From the NCBI GenBank assembly GCA_032717465.1, contig CM064715.1, forward strand, positions 34,410,382 through 34,474,381: a DNA stretch of 64,000 nt. Direction: 5' to 3'. The notes below the pieces were generated by a model. That model did not search any database and had not been told where the DNA came from. It worked only from the letters and a program-made list of their open reading frames with translations. Position numbers and translations under genes: made by a program. Source of the stretch: Coenobita brevimanus (lineage: Eukaryota > Arthropoda > Malacostraca > Decapoda > Coenobitidae). Below are positions 13,901 through 25,205 of this stretch, piece by piece (the stretch's first letter is position 1; every line of letters begins with the position of its first letter).

Positions 13901-14252
13901 GCTCTTTTTACGTTTTAATCGAATTTATGTTATATGTTTCCTGAAAGTAATTTTTTCACTCAGAAAATGCTTGTGGGTTTTGGAAATAATTGGGTGTTTG
14001 AAATAAACTTTGAGAATATATGTTAACGCTGCATATTTTGCAATTTCGCCCAAAAAATGTTTAGACAGCCATCACTCCAGTAAAACAGTTATGATCTAGT
14101 CTGAGAGCAGATTCTATGAGACGTAATTGATTGACAATTTTCACTACTTTTATCCTTGGAGTCACTGCTATGTCGAGAATTAGAAATCCATTAAATCTCA
14201 GCACGACAGAAAAGAGGTCAGGTCGACGCTCCATGACCCATCATGAACAGTT
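10943..14252 (+). repeat. Satellite higher-order repeat, monomers a-e
   Basis: The order a-b-c-d-e continues after the LINE: a at about 10943-11650, b 11690-12340, c 12420-12910, d 12950-13660, e 13690-14250. It is cut off before f by the minus-strand LINE fragment. T- and A-runs at about 12570, 13230 and 13756 are the only simple repeats. I see no gene, and short frames here are satellite. Confidence 0.82.
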
Positions 14253-14990
14253 CCCCTCTTTCATATACTGCCCCTCTCTCATATACCACTCCAGTCCATT
14301 CCTCCATCTCATTCTTGGCCTTCCTCTCCATCTCTCCCCCTCCACCTCACTGACATACACTGTCCTTGTCAGTCTTTCACTCTCCATCCTCTCCACAAGG
14401 GCAAACCACCTCAATGTGTTTCTCCTAACACTTCCTATCACATCCACATCCACATCACAACGCTCCTTCACATTCTCCTTTGCCAGTCTATCTCCATGTG
14501 ACTCCACAGGCACCTCTCATTTCCACTGCGCTCACTCTTGACTTCTGTCCCTTCAACAACGTCTAAGCTTCACTTCCATACGTTAGAGTTGGTATGACGA
14601 TACTGTCATATAGTAACTTTTTAACTTCCATGCTTCAGTTCCCTGTTTCTTATCGCTGCCTTCATGGAACCATCAATCTTTCTTGTACCCTTTCAAGCAC
14701 TTCACTCTCCAAACTTCCATCCTTACTCATCACACTACCTAAGTACTTAAACGTACTCACATTTTCCATTTCATCATCCAACCTCACCGTACATTCACTG
14801 ACATCACCTGTACTTTACTCTTCCCTACATGCAGCTTTTGGTTCCGTTTCTTACTTCCAAACTCATCCACCAAGCCTTGCAGCTCCCGTTCGTCTTCACT
14901 TAACACAGTATCATCTGCAAACAACAGCACACGGAGTTTCCAACCAATGCCTTCTTTCATTAGGGCCACTCCAACATGCACTGCCCTACA
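14253..14990 (-). pseudogene. RTE-like LINE 3' fragment (minus strand)
   Basis: Read on the minus strand, this fragment starts in the RT palm (HVGVALMKEG, then LLFADDTVL near 14920) and continues through ELQGLVDEFG, YLGSVMSK, LTYGSEA, GACGVTW, CDVDVDVIGS and NTLRWFALVERME to RPRMRWRNGLEWYMRE. It belongs to the same family as 4806-6552 but is more diverged, with several stops and indels, and it lacks the terminal GGCGTCTGGC. It lies exactly where satellite orientation changes: forward monomers end at about 14252 and mostly inverted monomers begin near 15000. Confidence 0.88.
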
Positions 14991-17600
14991 TTGTATATTA
15001 TTTAGCTACTCACAACAAGAATGAACGAAATCGGACGGTTTGGAAGAGGGTTTTCTCCTGTGAAATAGGCTATAAGAACTTTTTAGAAACGAAAGCCTCC
15101 GCTTTAGGGTAATTCAGAACTATTATCCTTGGAAAATGCTGAAAACAACGTATTTTTGGCGACGGCGATAAGCAGGATGTCCACAATTGTTGTGGTTGGG
15201 AAAAAAAATCCAATTGTTTAGAAAACTCAGACGATATTTCTCAAGCTGAATAATGCCGGAAACGAAAACTCATAAAATTTTCATCAAGGAGTAATAAGGT
15301 AACAGAAAAGAAGAAATCGTTACAAAAACATCGTTTGTAACTAAATATATCTCATTTTTCAGCTACCGACTCAGTCATTGAAACTTTTTGTGCTTAAACA
15401 CTTCAATTGCTGGTTTTGATTATGGTTAGAGACGATTGTAATTTTGTCTTTATAATGAAGCTTTAAAAATATTTTCCTCTTTATAAAATGAAAAAGATAA
15501 ATATTTCAACATTAAATCATATATTATACTTCCATAGGTAGATCACACGGAATTGTGTCAAATAGTATAAAAAAAAAAGTTTTTGAGATAAAAAATAATT
15601 GTTACTGAAATATGTAGTTACTAAACATTTGTATCTTGGTTTCTCATGTCCATAGGTTTATCGTGCATATCATACAAAAATAAAATGATGCGAGCGTTGA
15701 CATGAACTATATCAGAGGTCTTGAGATTGGATTTTTACTTAATCATGAGGGCCAGTTAAAGGATTTACTTCATTCATCCCAGACGTGAATTCAAGAATAA
15801 AAAATAGTGCTTATTGAGAACCATTTACGATAGGAAGCACCTGCTTTAGAGGTAATTCAAAACTTTTCTTCTAAAGTGTTGATAAAAACCGTTATTTTTT
15901 CAGAAACGCTAAATATGCAACTTGTACAAATGTATTAAAAAATGGCTGGAAACACACCCAATTGTTTATTAAATTCAAATAGCATTTCTCATGTGAAAAA
16001 ATGCCGCATTGGAAAAAAATCTATCTACAAGGAGAACTGAAGTAAGAAGAAATAGAAAGCACACGTAATCATTACTGGCGTTTCATGTGTCTAAGCACAA
16101 TAAGTTTCAAGTACTGAGAGGGTAATCGAAAGAAGAGAAAATTTTGTTTGAAATGATTTTATTTTTATTTGTATAATCAGGGCTTTTAAATGGGATCTTG
16201 AGCTATCTGATTTAAATGAAAAACGAATGTTTCCACATTGTGAATGTTTGTGTTAGACCAAAAGCCATATTTCCTTGCGTAAAATAATTCCGGACGATGA
16301 TAACTCGTGTAAAAGAAATTTCTTGAGGCATTCAATGTTAAAAATTAATACAAGGTAAAAACATTGCAAGACTGAGATGTGAAATGAATAAAGATTTATA
16401 ACAGATCAACACCTCTTTCACCCTCCCTCCCCAAAAAATGCAGTGCCAGGGAGTGAATGACTTTTCGTCATTAATAAAAAATAGTGCCAACTGTAAACTT
16501 TTTACGATAGAAAGCAATCGCTTTAGGAGTAATCCAGATCTATTATATTTGCAGTGATGGAAAGACCGCGTATTTTGGAGCGAGAAAGCTAAACATGGTA
16601 CTGCCACAAATGAACTCTAAATTGGTTATGAAACACATCCGATTGATTATAAAAATCAGAAAAGATTTCCGGGTGAAGAATGCCATATAGAAAAAAAATC
16701 CACCTTGAATAATGGTGTAAATTGATTAACACGTAATCAGAACTGACATTTGAGGTTTCATTTAATGAGGGGTCGTCAAAAAAAGGAGAAATTTTGAGTT
16801 AGAAAAGAATATTTATTTCTTCATAACGAGGTATTTAAAATGGCCTTGTCTCTTGATTTAACTAAAAAAAAAAAAAAAATGAATATTTGCACCAAATGAA
16901 GGTTCGAGCTAGACAATCAGCAATAATTGGTAACCCCCCCCAACGGTGATAATTGTAATAAGTGAAAATTGAGGTTGTATTGACAATCAAAATAAAATTT
17001 ATAATTTTTTTTACTTGATAGTAGTAAATTGTGATAAAAAAATTAACTTGTTACGAAGGAAACCATCCTCTTTAGGAGTAATGAAAAAATATTAAAATGA
17101 ACTGACGGTAAACGAAGACGCTAAATACGAAACTTCCACAAATTGGTTGGGAAACAATGTTTTCTAAAAATCATAAAACACTTCTGAAGGTGGAAAGGAT
17201 CCATTTATGCGAAAAAAAAAAATCTACATGGAGAAATTAAATAAATAAGACGAAAACGATTCATGCGTTGGAAGCATTTGATTGATGAGAGGGTTGTCCA
17301 AAAAATGGAGAAATTTAGGTTTGGAGAGGATCATACTTTTACTTGTACAACTAGGGCTTTAAAATAGCATTTTGAGCTTCTTAATTCAAATAAAAATATA
17401 TATTGGCAATTATGAGCATCGTTGTAGAACATAAGCCATATTTCCTCAGGTAATTAATCTAATAAACGAGAATTGGAAAGATACTGACATGAAAATTAAT
17501 GAGAAAGTAAAAACATTCTAGTACTTAGATATGAAATTAATGAACATTTATAACTTCGTTCCCCATCGTAGATTTCTTGCGCATAATGGATACAAGAAAA
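14991..17600 (-). repeat. Satellite monomers, mainly inverted orientation
   Basis: Landmark blocks of the satellite appear as reverse complements. Examples are GGTAATTCAGAACTATTAT near 15110, CTTTTAAATGGGATCTTGAG near 16184 and GGCTTTAAAATAGCATTTTGA near 17354. A short forward piece (about 15325-15415, matching 31855-31960) is embedded, so the block is itself rearranged. Monomers resemble the 20430-32700 subfamily more than the a-f set. I see no gene; the 89-codon frame at 16338-16607 has no recognisable domain and is satellite. Confidence 0.75.
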
Positions 17601-17639
17601 ATGAAAAAATCATTCGGAAGCCGAATGCTAATCGTCCGA

Positions 17640-17885
17640 CACGCGCGCCACTTCACCCCCCCCCAATAGAGATGCCGTGCCAACCTCCTCACACTGGGGG
17701 GCGGACGGGAACCCCCACGGTGTTGGTAGTAGGGCGGCGCCCCCCATGAGGGAGGCGTTTTGGGGGGCCCCCAAGAGGGGCCGAGGGGCGGTGCGCCCCC
17801 CAGTGGGGCCGATGGGCGGGAGTCCCCCTGGCAGGGGTCGGGTTGCGTACTCTGCTGGGGGGAAGCGACCCCTTCAGTGAGGTGG
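17640..17885. other. GC-rich island inside composite element A
   Basis: About 245 bp of strongly G/C-rich sequence with C and G homopolymers, in a window that is otherwise very AT-rich. It is homologous in patches to 26225-26500, for example GCCGCCCTACTA versus GCTGCCCTACTG. Long frames on both strands are compositional (Pro/Gly rich) and are not judged coding. Confidence 0.8.
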
Positions 17886-18406
17886 GACAATTTTGTCCAT
17901 CTCATAATACCCCGAAGGTTTCATGTTGATAGCTCAAAAAGTTCATGATATAACGGTGCTAAAGGCTGGGGATAGAGAGCAGTTGGCCTTTGACAGTGAT
18001 TTTGGTGACTGCAACCGCTCATTTTCGATCTCGTCCTAGATTTTGGGTATGTTGGTTTTTCAAGCCGCTCATGAGACACAATGGTGCTACCTGCGGGCGA
18101 TAAAAAATAGTTGACATTTGGCAGCCATTTTGGTGACCTGGACCTTGATCCCGACTTCCAATTTTCAATCTCGCCCAAGATTTTTGCCATTACTTGATAT
18201 CCTGATGGTTTCATGGTTATAGTTCAATCCATTCATGAGATATAATGGTGCTGAAGGCGGGCGATAAAAACATTTGGCAGCGATTTTAGTGACCTTGACT
18301 TTGACCCCGACTGCCAATTTCCTGTCTCGTCCAAGATTATGGTCATATCTTGATAACCCTTAAATTTTAATGCTGATAGCTCAGCCGTTCATGAGATATA
18401 ATGGGA

Positions 18407-18435
<29 letters not shown>
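18407..18435. repeat. (AC)n microsatellite
   Basis: About 29 bp of AC that form the microsatellite head of composite element A when read on the minus strand. Confidence 0.95.
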
Positions 18436-18437
<2 letters not shown>

Positions 18438-18475
18438 GGTAGGAAAACACATTATCACTGTGACTTGGTAAAGGA

Positions 18476-18784
18476 GGGCTATAAGAAATGCCGCTTGCTC
18501 ATGCATTGATTTCATCTGTTGTAAGGGATTTATAATTTATTTTTTTATTCATCGTAGCCGTTATAGCAAGGTTTAAAATAAATCCAGTGGTAAATTTGCT
18601 AAGAAATAGAGTGCTCGCCTTAAGAGTAATTCAAAACTAATATGATGGAGTGTTCCTTAAAAAAAAATTATGGGGCTACAAAGCTAAATATCCAACTTCC
18701 ACAAATGTACTCGATTTTATTGTTAATGCAAGGAAGAAGAAACCAAAGGAAACCCGGAAATCAGTTCCTTAAAAAAAAAAAAAA
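18476..18784. repeat. Satellite remnant between composite element A and a LINE
   Basis: Diverged satellite sequence with a TTATAATTTATT-type AT-rich core, GGTAAATTTGCTA, and A-runs near 18657 and 18773-18788. It is mostly in inverted orientation. Nothing coding is seen; the short frame here is rich in homopolymer lysines. Confidence 0.55.
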
Positions 18785-20062
18785 AAAATCGATCCGTTCA
18801 TTTCGAGATACATGGACACATTGCGTTTGAAAGACTGGAGATCATAGGAAGTAGGAAATACAGACACATGAAGACAGTTTCAGAGATGGCGAAAGAGTTT
18901 ACCTAGGCAGGGTGTAAGCACAGAAGCACAGTTCTTGAGGACAACAGGAGGGACTTCATCAGGCCCATATACCTTGTTAATATTGAGGCCAGTGATGGCA
19001 GAAAATACATAAGCTGAAGAAATTTTAATGTTAGCCATGAGGAAGTCAGAGGGGGGAAGTGATGGAGGAACAACACTTGAATCGTCAAAGGTGGAATTGT
19101 AGGAGAGTGTGCGTGAAGGGATCTGTTTTATCAGTAGCAGAAATAGCTACAGAGCCATCAGAGTAGAAAAGAGGGGGGAAGGATGATGAGGTAAAGTTGT
19201 TAGAAAGGTTTTTGGCAATGTGCCAGAAGGAGCGGGAAGAACTTGAATTGGAGAGTTGAGAGCATTTATTACGGATGAAATGATTTTTAGCAGTGTGAAG
19301 AACAGACAGCACGATTCCGGCCAGAAACGTATAATAGATGTGATTCAGGGGTGGGTTGGCTCCGTTATCTTTTATAGGCCCTCTCCTTGTTGCGGACAGC
19401 ATTAGAACAAGCGTGATTAAACCAAAGCTTTCTTGCATTAGTCAAAGGATATGAGACAGGAGTGTATGCTTCCATGCCCGAGAAAATAATCTCCGTAATG
19501 CGCAAGGCACACCCAGATAGCTCCCGGCCATGGAAACAATAATCATTCCAGGAAAAATCAAAGAAGTGCTGCCTGAGGGCCTCCCAATCAGCAGCTCCAA
19601 AGTGCCACAGACGACGCTTCTTTGGAGGGTTCACAGGCCGTACCGGAGCGATAGGACAGGTTAAGTAACGATGAGAAAAGATTGATCGTAAACAGAAAGA
19701 TTATTTGTTGGAACTCTCTCCAAGGCTGTCAGGGATACAGATAGGGTGCTGTACAAGCTGCTATAGGTCATTAAGGACAGAAAAGACAGGTGGATCAGTG
19801 AAAGGAGAGGGGAGCCAAAGGTGATGGTGTATATTGAAATCTCCTAGAATAGAAATTTCAGAGGGAGGAGATATGGATAGAATGTGTTCCATCGAGAAGT
19901 AAGATAGTCGAGGATGCTGAAAAAATTCAGCAAAGGGGGATGGTCAGGAAATAGTCCCGAGGGCTGATGAAACGGGAGCTCCAGTTCTCCCTATCATCAG
20001 CTTTCCATCCACCTTGGGAGTACTGCCCTGCTCAACGGGTGCCGCAGTCTACTCCCAGTTGT
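18785..20062 (-). pseudogene. Jockey/CR1-like LINE with large internal deletion (minus strand)
   Basis: This is the same family as 8550-10942 but inverted. From its 5' end (about 20062) it carries a leader with GGGAGTA...TACTCCC inverted ends, then the endonuclease text, PPKKRRLWHFGAADWEAL (19634 downward) and the start of RT (LASILTRYMGLMKSL frame, matching NTNKAYGPDGVPP in the other frame) down to about 18895. It then jumps at about 18880 to the 3'-terminal segment that corresponds to 10780-10850 of the longer copy. Roughly 0.9 kb holding most of the RT domain is missing. No intact frame. Confidence 0.85.
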
Positions 20063-20424
20063 TATTAAAATTCAGAAAACATTGCCGAGAGTGATATGCT
20101 CCATTTTGCGAGAAAAAAAAAAAAAACATGGAGAAATGAAGTAAAAAAAATAATAGATTTCCACAAAAAGGGGTGGAAAAATTTGAGGTGTTAAAGTTTG
20201 ATAAGTTCTTATTAACGAGTGGGTCGTCGAAAAAAGTGAGAAATATAGGAAGGATTTTTTCATCTGTAGTTAAAACTTTAAAATACTATCTCTAGCCTCC
20301 TAAATAAATTTCAAAAATTGCCTGTTATGAAGGTTCGTGACAGATTATAAGCCATGTATGCTTAGGTAAAATAACTCTGAAAGTTGATAATTTGTCTAAA
20401 AGGAAATTTAGGGGGTATTAAACT
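20063..20424 (-). repeat. Satellite, inverted block up to the second orientation switch
   Basis: Reverse-complement satellite landmarks are present, such as TTATGAAGGTTCGTGACAGA and AAGCCATGTATGCTTAGGTA near 20320-20365. From about 20430 the landmarks read forward (ACTTGTGACGATTTCTTCTT), so the orientation switch is close to 20425. Confidence 0.75.
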
Positions 20425-21547
20425 CATGAAACGCAAGCTATGATTACTTGTGACGATTTCTTCTTATTACTTCATTTCTCCATGTAGCTGGAAGTCATTT
20501 TTTATTTTTCCTATGTGGTATTTTTCACTCTAAGGAATGTTTTCTGAAGTTTTGAAACAATTGGGTATGTTTTCCATCCAATTTAGAGTATTTGTGAAAG
20601 TTGCATTTTTAGAAATTTTGAAAAATAAAGTTTTTATCATTTCAGTAAAAAAAAATAAATTACTGAAGTAAATGCTTTCTTCCGTAACAGGTTCACAATA
20701 TGCTTTATTTTTTTACTGTTGACGTCACGGCAGCGATAAATGAATTAAATCATTTAACAGACCCTTATGCCAAAGTAAAAATCCGAACAATATGCAGACG
20801 ACATTTGCAACCTTTCAAGTCAACGCTCCTTCACCTGCATTTTACCTTTGTATCTGTTATGCACGATGAATCTGCAGACCTGAGGAACAAAATTATAAAT
20901 GTTCAGTAATTTCATTTATCAATATTGCCATGTCGTATTTACTTTGTCGTAATATATTTATATATTTTTTTGACTCAAAACCTCGTCAATTCTCTTTTTT
21001 ACGATTTATCACCGTTCGAAGTGATTTACTTATGGAAATATTGCTTATGGTCTAAAATGAACCTTCATAATGAGCATGTATTTTTTTTTTTTTTTTCATT
21101 ACGAGGATCAAGATGACATTTTAAAGGCTTGGTTATACAGAGAAAAATGTAATCGTGTAAGTAAATATCTCACATATTAGGAAAAAGCTCTCTTTCACTG
21201 AAACTTTTTGTGCTTAAACACCTCAAATATAGGCTTTGATTACGTGTGAATCGATTTCTTCTTGTTACTTCATTACTCCTTGTAAATGGAATTTTTTTTT
21301 TTTTTATTAGCGGTAATTTTTAACGTGTTTATTGAGTTTTTTTTAAACAAGTGGATATGTTTCCTAACTTACATGAGTACATTTGTAGACACTGCCTATT
21401 TATTGTTGTTGCCAAAAAATAAGAGGTTTTCAGCATCACCCAATAATAGCGGAGGATTTCTTTCGTAACAAGTTCTCAATTGGCACTTTTTTTTTCATTT
21501 TTCATGTCACGGCGACGATGAATGAAAAAAGAATTCATTTTATAGAC
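20425..21547 (+). repeat. Satellite, second subfamily, forward
   Basis: Tandem monomers of about 0.73-0.87 kb with the landmarks GATTTCTTCTTGTTACTTCA, GTTCACAATTGGCAC, CAAGACGACATTTGCAAC, GCTCCTGCAACTGCATTTTT and TGCACGAGAAATCTGCAGA. Comparable phase points fall at about 21040, 22500, 23370, 26705, 27500, 31020, 31750 and 32510. T-runs (for example 21077-21095) are common. No gene is seen. Confidence 0.82.
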
Positions 21548-22226
21548 CAGGGGTTCTTAACCTGGGGTCCATCGACCCCTTGGGAGTCCATGGATGAGCT
21601 TCAGGGGGTCCGTGAAGGTCACTATAATTGAGAACAATTTCTTGATGCCGTTTGGTATCATTAACTGAAAAAAAAAAAAAATCGTGGAGTCTTGAAGAAT
21701 TCTGGTGTTCATTGACAAAACCAGACGGGGGTAGCCCCGTCTGGCAAATCAAACTATGGGTAGTGTGATTCCGTTTGCTACTACATACCTTTGTGAGTCA
21801 GGGTTTTCAGCGCTTGTTTCTAGCAAAACGAAAAGTCGAAATCAACTGGATGTCAGCGATGACATGCGTGTTTCCTTGTCAAAGACCACTCCACTCTTAT
21901 TCAAGCCAAACAACAACCCTGTCACTGAAATGAACTTTGGAGCAAAGTTCTGTTTTCTTTAATTTGCACAAGTTTGATGTATTTCGTTTTTTCATCGATT
22001 GGCCATTAGCTTTTCCCTGAAAGAGTGGGAAACAATTCTTTGTAAAGACAGTTTTATACTTTGCGTATGTATACACAGCGTGAGGTAGTTTTCAATAAAA
22101 TAAAGTACATTCATTGCATGCAAAATGCTGTGTTTATGCTTATGTGCATTTTTGTACGGAAGGGGTTGATAGCTTTCACTAGATTCGCGAAGGGGTCCGT
22201 GACTCAAAAAAGGTTAAGAACCACTG
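21548..22226 (+). mobile_element. Small hAT element with 8-bp target duplication
   Basis: A complete non-autonomous DNA transposon of 679 bp. The terminal inverted repeats are CAGGGGTTCTTAACCT at the left and AGGTTAAGAACCACTG at the right, differing at one position. The target duplication TTATAGAC lies at 21540-21547 and 22227-22234. Related satellite monomers near 28015 show the uninterrupted site. Both the termini and the 8-bp duplication are hallmarks of the hAT superfamily (Charlie-like group). An internal remnant of the transposase C-terminus is still readable at 21756-21962. Confidence 0.95.
21756..21962 (+). pseudogene. hAT transposase C-terminal dimerisation-domain remnant
   Basis: A 68-codon frame containing TTYLCESGFSALVSSKTK, then RNQLDVSDDMRVSLS. 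This matches the well-known end of Charlie/ZBED-type hAT transposases (YLCE-GFS-L--IK-K-RN-L-V-DDLR-ALS). Only this 3' exon-like end survives. The catalytic RNase-H-like core and the BED finger are absent, so it cannot encode an active transposase. It sits entirely inside the 679-bp element. Confidence 0.88.
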
Positions 22227-22234
22227 TTATAGAC

Positions 22235-23509
<1,275 letters not shown>

Positions 23510-23666
23510 AATTTAACCTATGTATCTATTACCAGACGCCATAATCCCGTAAGGGGTGGGCGTTTGACTTTTTTGTCTTATGGGGAGGGGCACTAACATG
23601 AAGAGAATCGCAGAACTAAGTTCGAACTCCGGACACTTGTATCAGAGTGCCAGGCCGCTCCACCTT
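23510..23666 (-). mobile_element. tRNA-like SINE with an RTE-LINE-derived 3' tail
   Basis: Read on the minus strand, the 5' end starts near 23666 with AAGGTGGAGCGGCCTGGCAC, and a B-box-like GGAGTTCGAACTT follows at about 23620-23632, as in tRNA-derived SINE heads. The body has GTTAGTGCCCCTCCC (about 23584-23598), which also occurs near the 5' end of the long RTE-like LINE (about 39948-39962). The tail, about 23523-23561, is ACGGGATTATGGCGTCTGG then TAATAGATA. It matches the LINE's 3' end (ACGGGATTGAGGCGTCTGG then CAATAGATA) at most positions. ACTTCATC at 23502-23509 and 23667-23674 is a plausible 8-bp target duplication. The tRNA-like head is degenerate and not a functional tRNA. Confidence 0.7.
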
Positions 23667-24129
23667 ACTTCATCTCATTGAGCTTAAAAAAACCTGATCC
23701 TAGCTCTCTTTACTGTGAATAGACTTTTTAATTAAATGTTATTTCATATCTCAGTATAGATGATTTACGAGTATTTAAAATTTTGCTTAACTGCATTTTT
23801 TTTTTTTTTTTCACTTTTGGAAATGTCTTCTGAATTGTTGAAACAATTGGGTGTGTCCCAAACAATTTAGATTACATTTGTGAAAGTCACAGCATTTTCG
23901 CCCCAAAACATGCTGTTTTTAGCATCACTCTCGGACAATAGTTATGAATTACCCCTAAAGCCGATGCTTTTTGTCCTTACAAGTTCACAATCGGAGCTAT
24001 TTTTTATCCTTAAAATTACGTCTATGGTGAATGAAAAAAAGTGAAAAAATGTAATCTCAAGACAACACTTACAACAGTTACTTTCAATACTCAAGCAACC
24101 TACTTATTTGTATCTTTCATGCACTATTC
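23667..24129 (+). repeat. Satellite, second subfamily, forward
   Basis: The monomer resumes after the SINE at the TTGAGCTTAAA block. It includes a T-run (23799-23811), ACATTTGTGAAAGT (23873), GCATCACTC (23921), and TCTCAAGACAACACTTACAAC near 24053, up to the junction with the LINE fragment. No gene is seen. Confidence 0.8.
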
Positions 24130-25205
24130 CAGTCCTTCTATCTGTGCCTTCATCGCTAGCTTCCTTTATGTTTGTTCTATAGCTGCTGTTGTAGACAGCT
24201 AACGTTCTTCTAGATCAATCAACAGTGGTGTTCCTCAGGCCTCTGTCCTATCACCATCTCTCTTCCTTTTATTCATAAATAACCTTCTAAGCTGTCCATC
24301 TAACCCTATCCACTCATACGCTGATAATTCCACCCTTCACTTTTCAATTCGGTTCTCGCAACGTCCATCTCAGCAGTTACTTCAACCAACAAGGGATGAG
24401 GCTATGGGACACAAATGTCTGACTTGGCTCGTATCTCTGACTGGGGTAAAAATAATCTTGTTTTTGATGTATCAAAGACTCAGTTCTTACACCTATCCAC
24501 CAGACAGAATCGTCCACAAGAGTACCCACTAATGTTTAATAATACCCAGCTTAATCCTGCATCATCCTTAAACATACTTGGGGTTTCAATCTCTCAGGAC
24601 TTATCTTGGAACGATCATATTACATCTCTTGAAATATCTGCTTCCAAGAGATTAGGTGAACTAAACCGACTCCGTACCTTCCTACCCCTGCACAGTTATT
24701 GACTTTATACACGGGTTTTATTCTCCCTGTGTAGAGAACAACTCTCATGTGTGGGGAGACTCTCCACATACAGTTCTTCTCAATAGGGTGGAGTCAAAGG
24801 CTTTTCGTCTCATCAACTCTCCTCTTACCGGCTCCTTTCAACCTATGTCTCTCCGCCGCACTGTTGAATCTTTATCTCTTTTCCGTCGCTACTTCAATGG
24901 TCAGTGCATCTCTGAATTGTACGACGGACTCAGCAACAAACTCTAATCCCTTTTCTGTCCAACTCTCTAATGCAAGAGATAACCGTTACTCCCAGTCCTT
25001 CATTTATGCAAAAGGTCTTCTCTGGAATGCCTCCCTGTGTCTGTATTTCCTACTTCCTATGATCTCCAGTCTTTCAAACGCAGTGTGCCCAGGCATCTCG
25101 AAGTGAACGGATCTTGAATTTAGATCTATTTTGTATTTTCTTTTTCTTGGAAGGCACAGTTTGTGGGCTCCTGGCCTTTGGTTCCGTCTTCCTAGCATTG
25201 AAAAA
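24130..25205 (+). pseudogene. Jockey/CR1-like LINE 3' fragment (+)
   Basis: The fragment starts inside the RT domain (PSICAFIASFLYV) and runs to the 3' end. It reads INSGVPQ (24219 region), LLFINNLLSCPSNP, then SYADNSTLHF at about 24310-24340, where the second Asp of the catalytic YADD is replaced by Asn. DWGKNNLVFDVSKTQFLHLS (24439-24500), SWNDHITSLEISASKRL and the C-terminal FRRYFNGQCISEL follow. It supplies the RT region deleted from the 8550 copy and ends with the same 3' segment (CTTGGAAGG...GGCCTTTGGTTCC). Stops and shifts are present. 5'-truncated and inactive. Confidence 0.88.

Larger units (their letters stand above)
17601..18475 (-). mobile_element. Composite element A: microsatellite, ~165-bp core repeats, GC-rich tail
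   Basis: Read on the minus strand, the parts are a head near 18455 with GTGATAATGTGTTTTCCTAC, a (GT)n tract (18407-18435), then about three tandem core monomers of roughly 165 bp (17885-18405), each with GAACGGCTGAGCTATCA-, CTTGGACGAG- and GGTCACCAAAATGG-like segments. A GC-rich block follows (17640-17885), and the element ends GGACGATTAGCATTCGGCTT near 17611. The same order recurs at 25705-26535 and, without the GC block, at 34326-35905. The architecture recalls non-autonomous Helentron-type elements with tandem cores, but I cannot confirm terminal signals. Confidence 0.7.

Noticed and set aside
17537..17905. 122-codon Pro-rich protein in the GC-rich block
   Set aside because: Open frames occur on both strands because stop codons are rare in GC-rich DNA. 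The homologous block in element B does not keep the frame.
23584..23666. A functional tRNA gene
   Set aside because: Only a B-box-like GTTCGAAC and a degenerate head are present. There is no complete cloverleaf or acceptor stem, and a LINE-like tail follows, so SINE is the better call.
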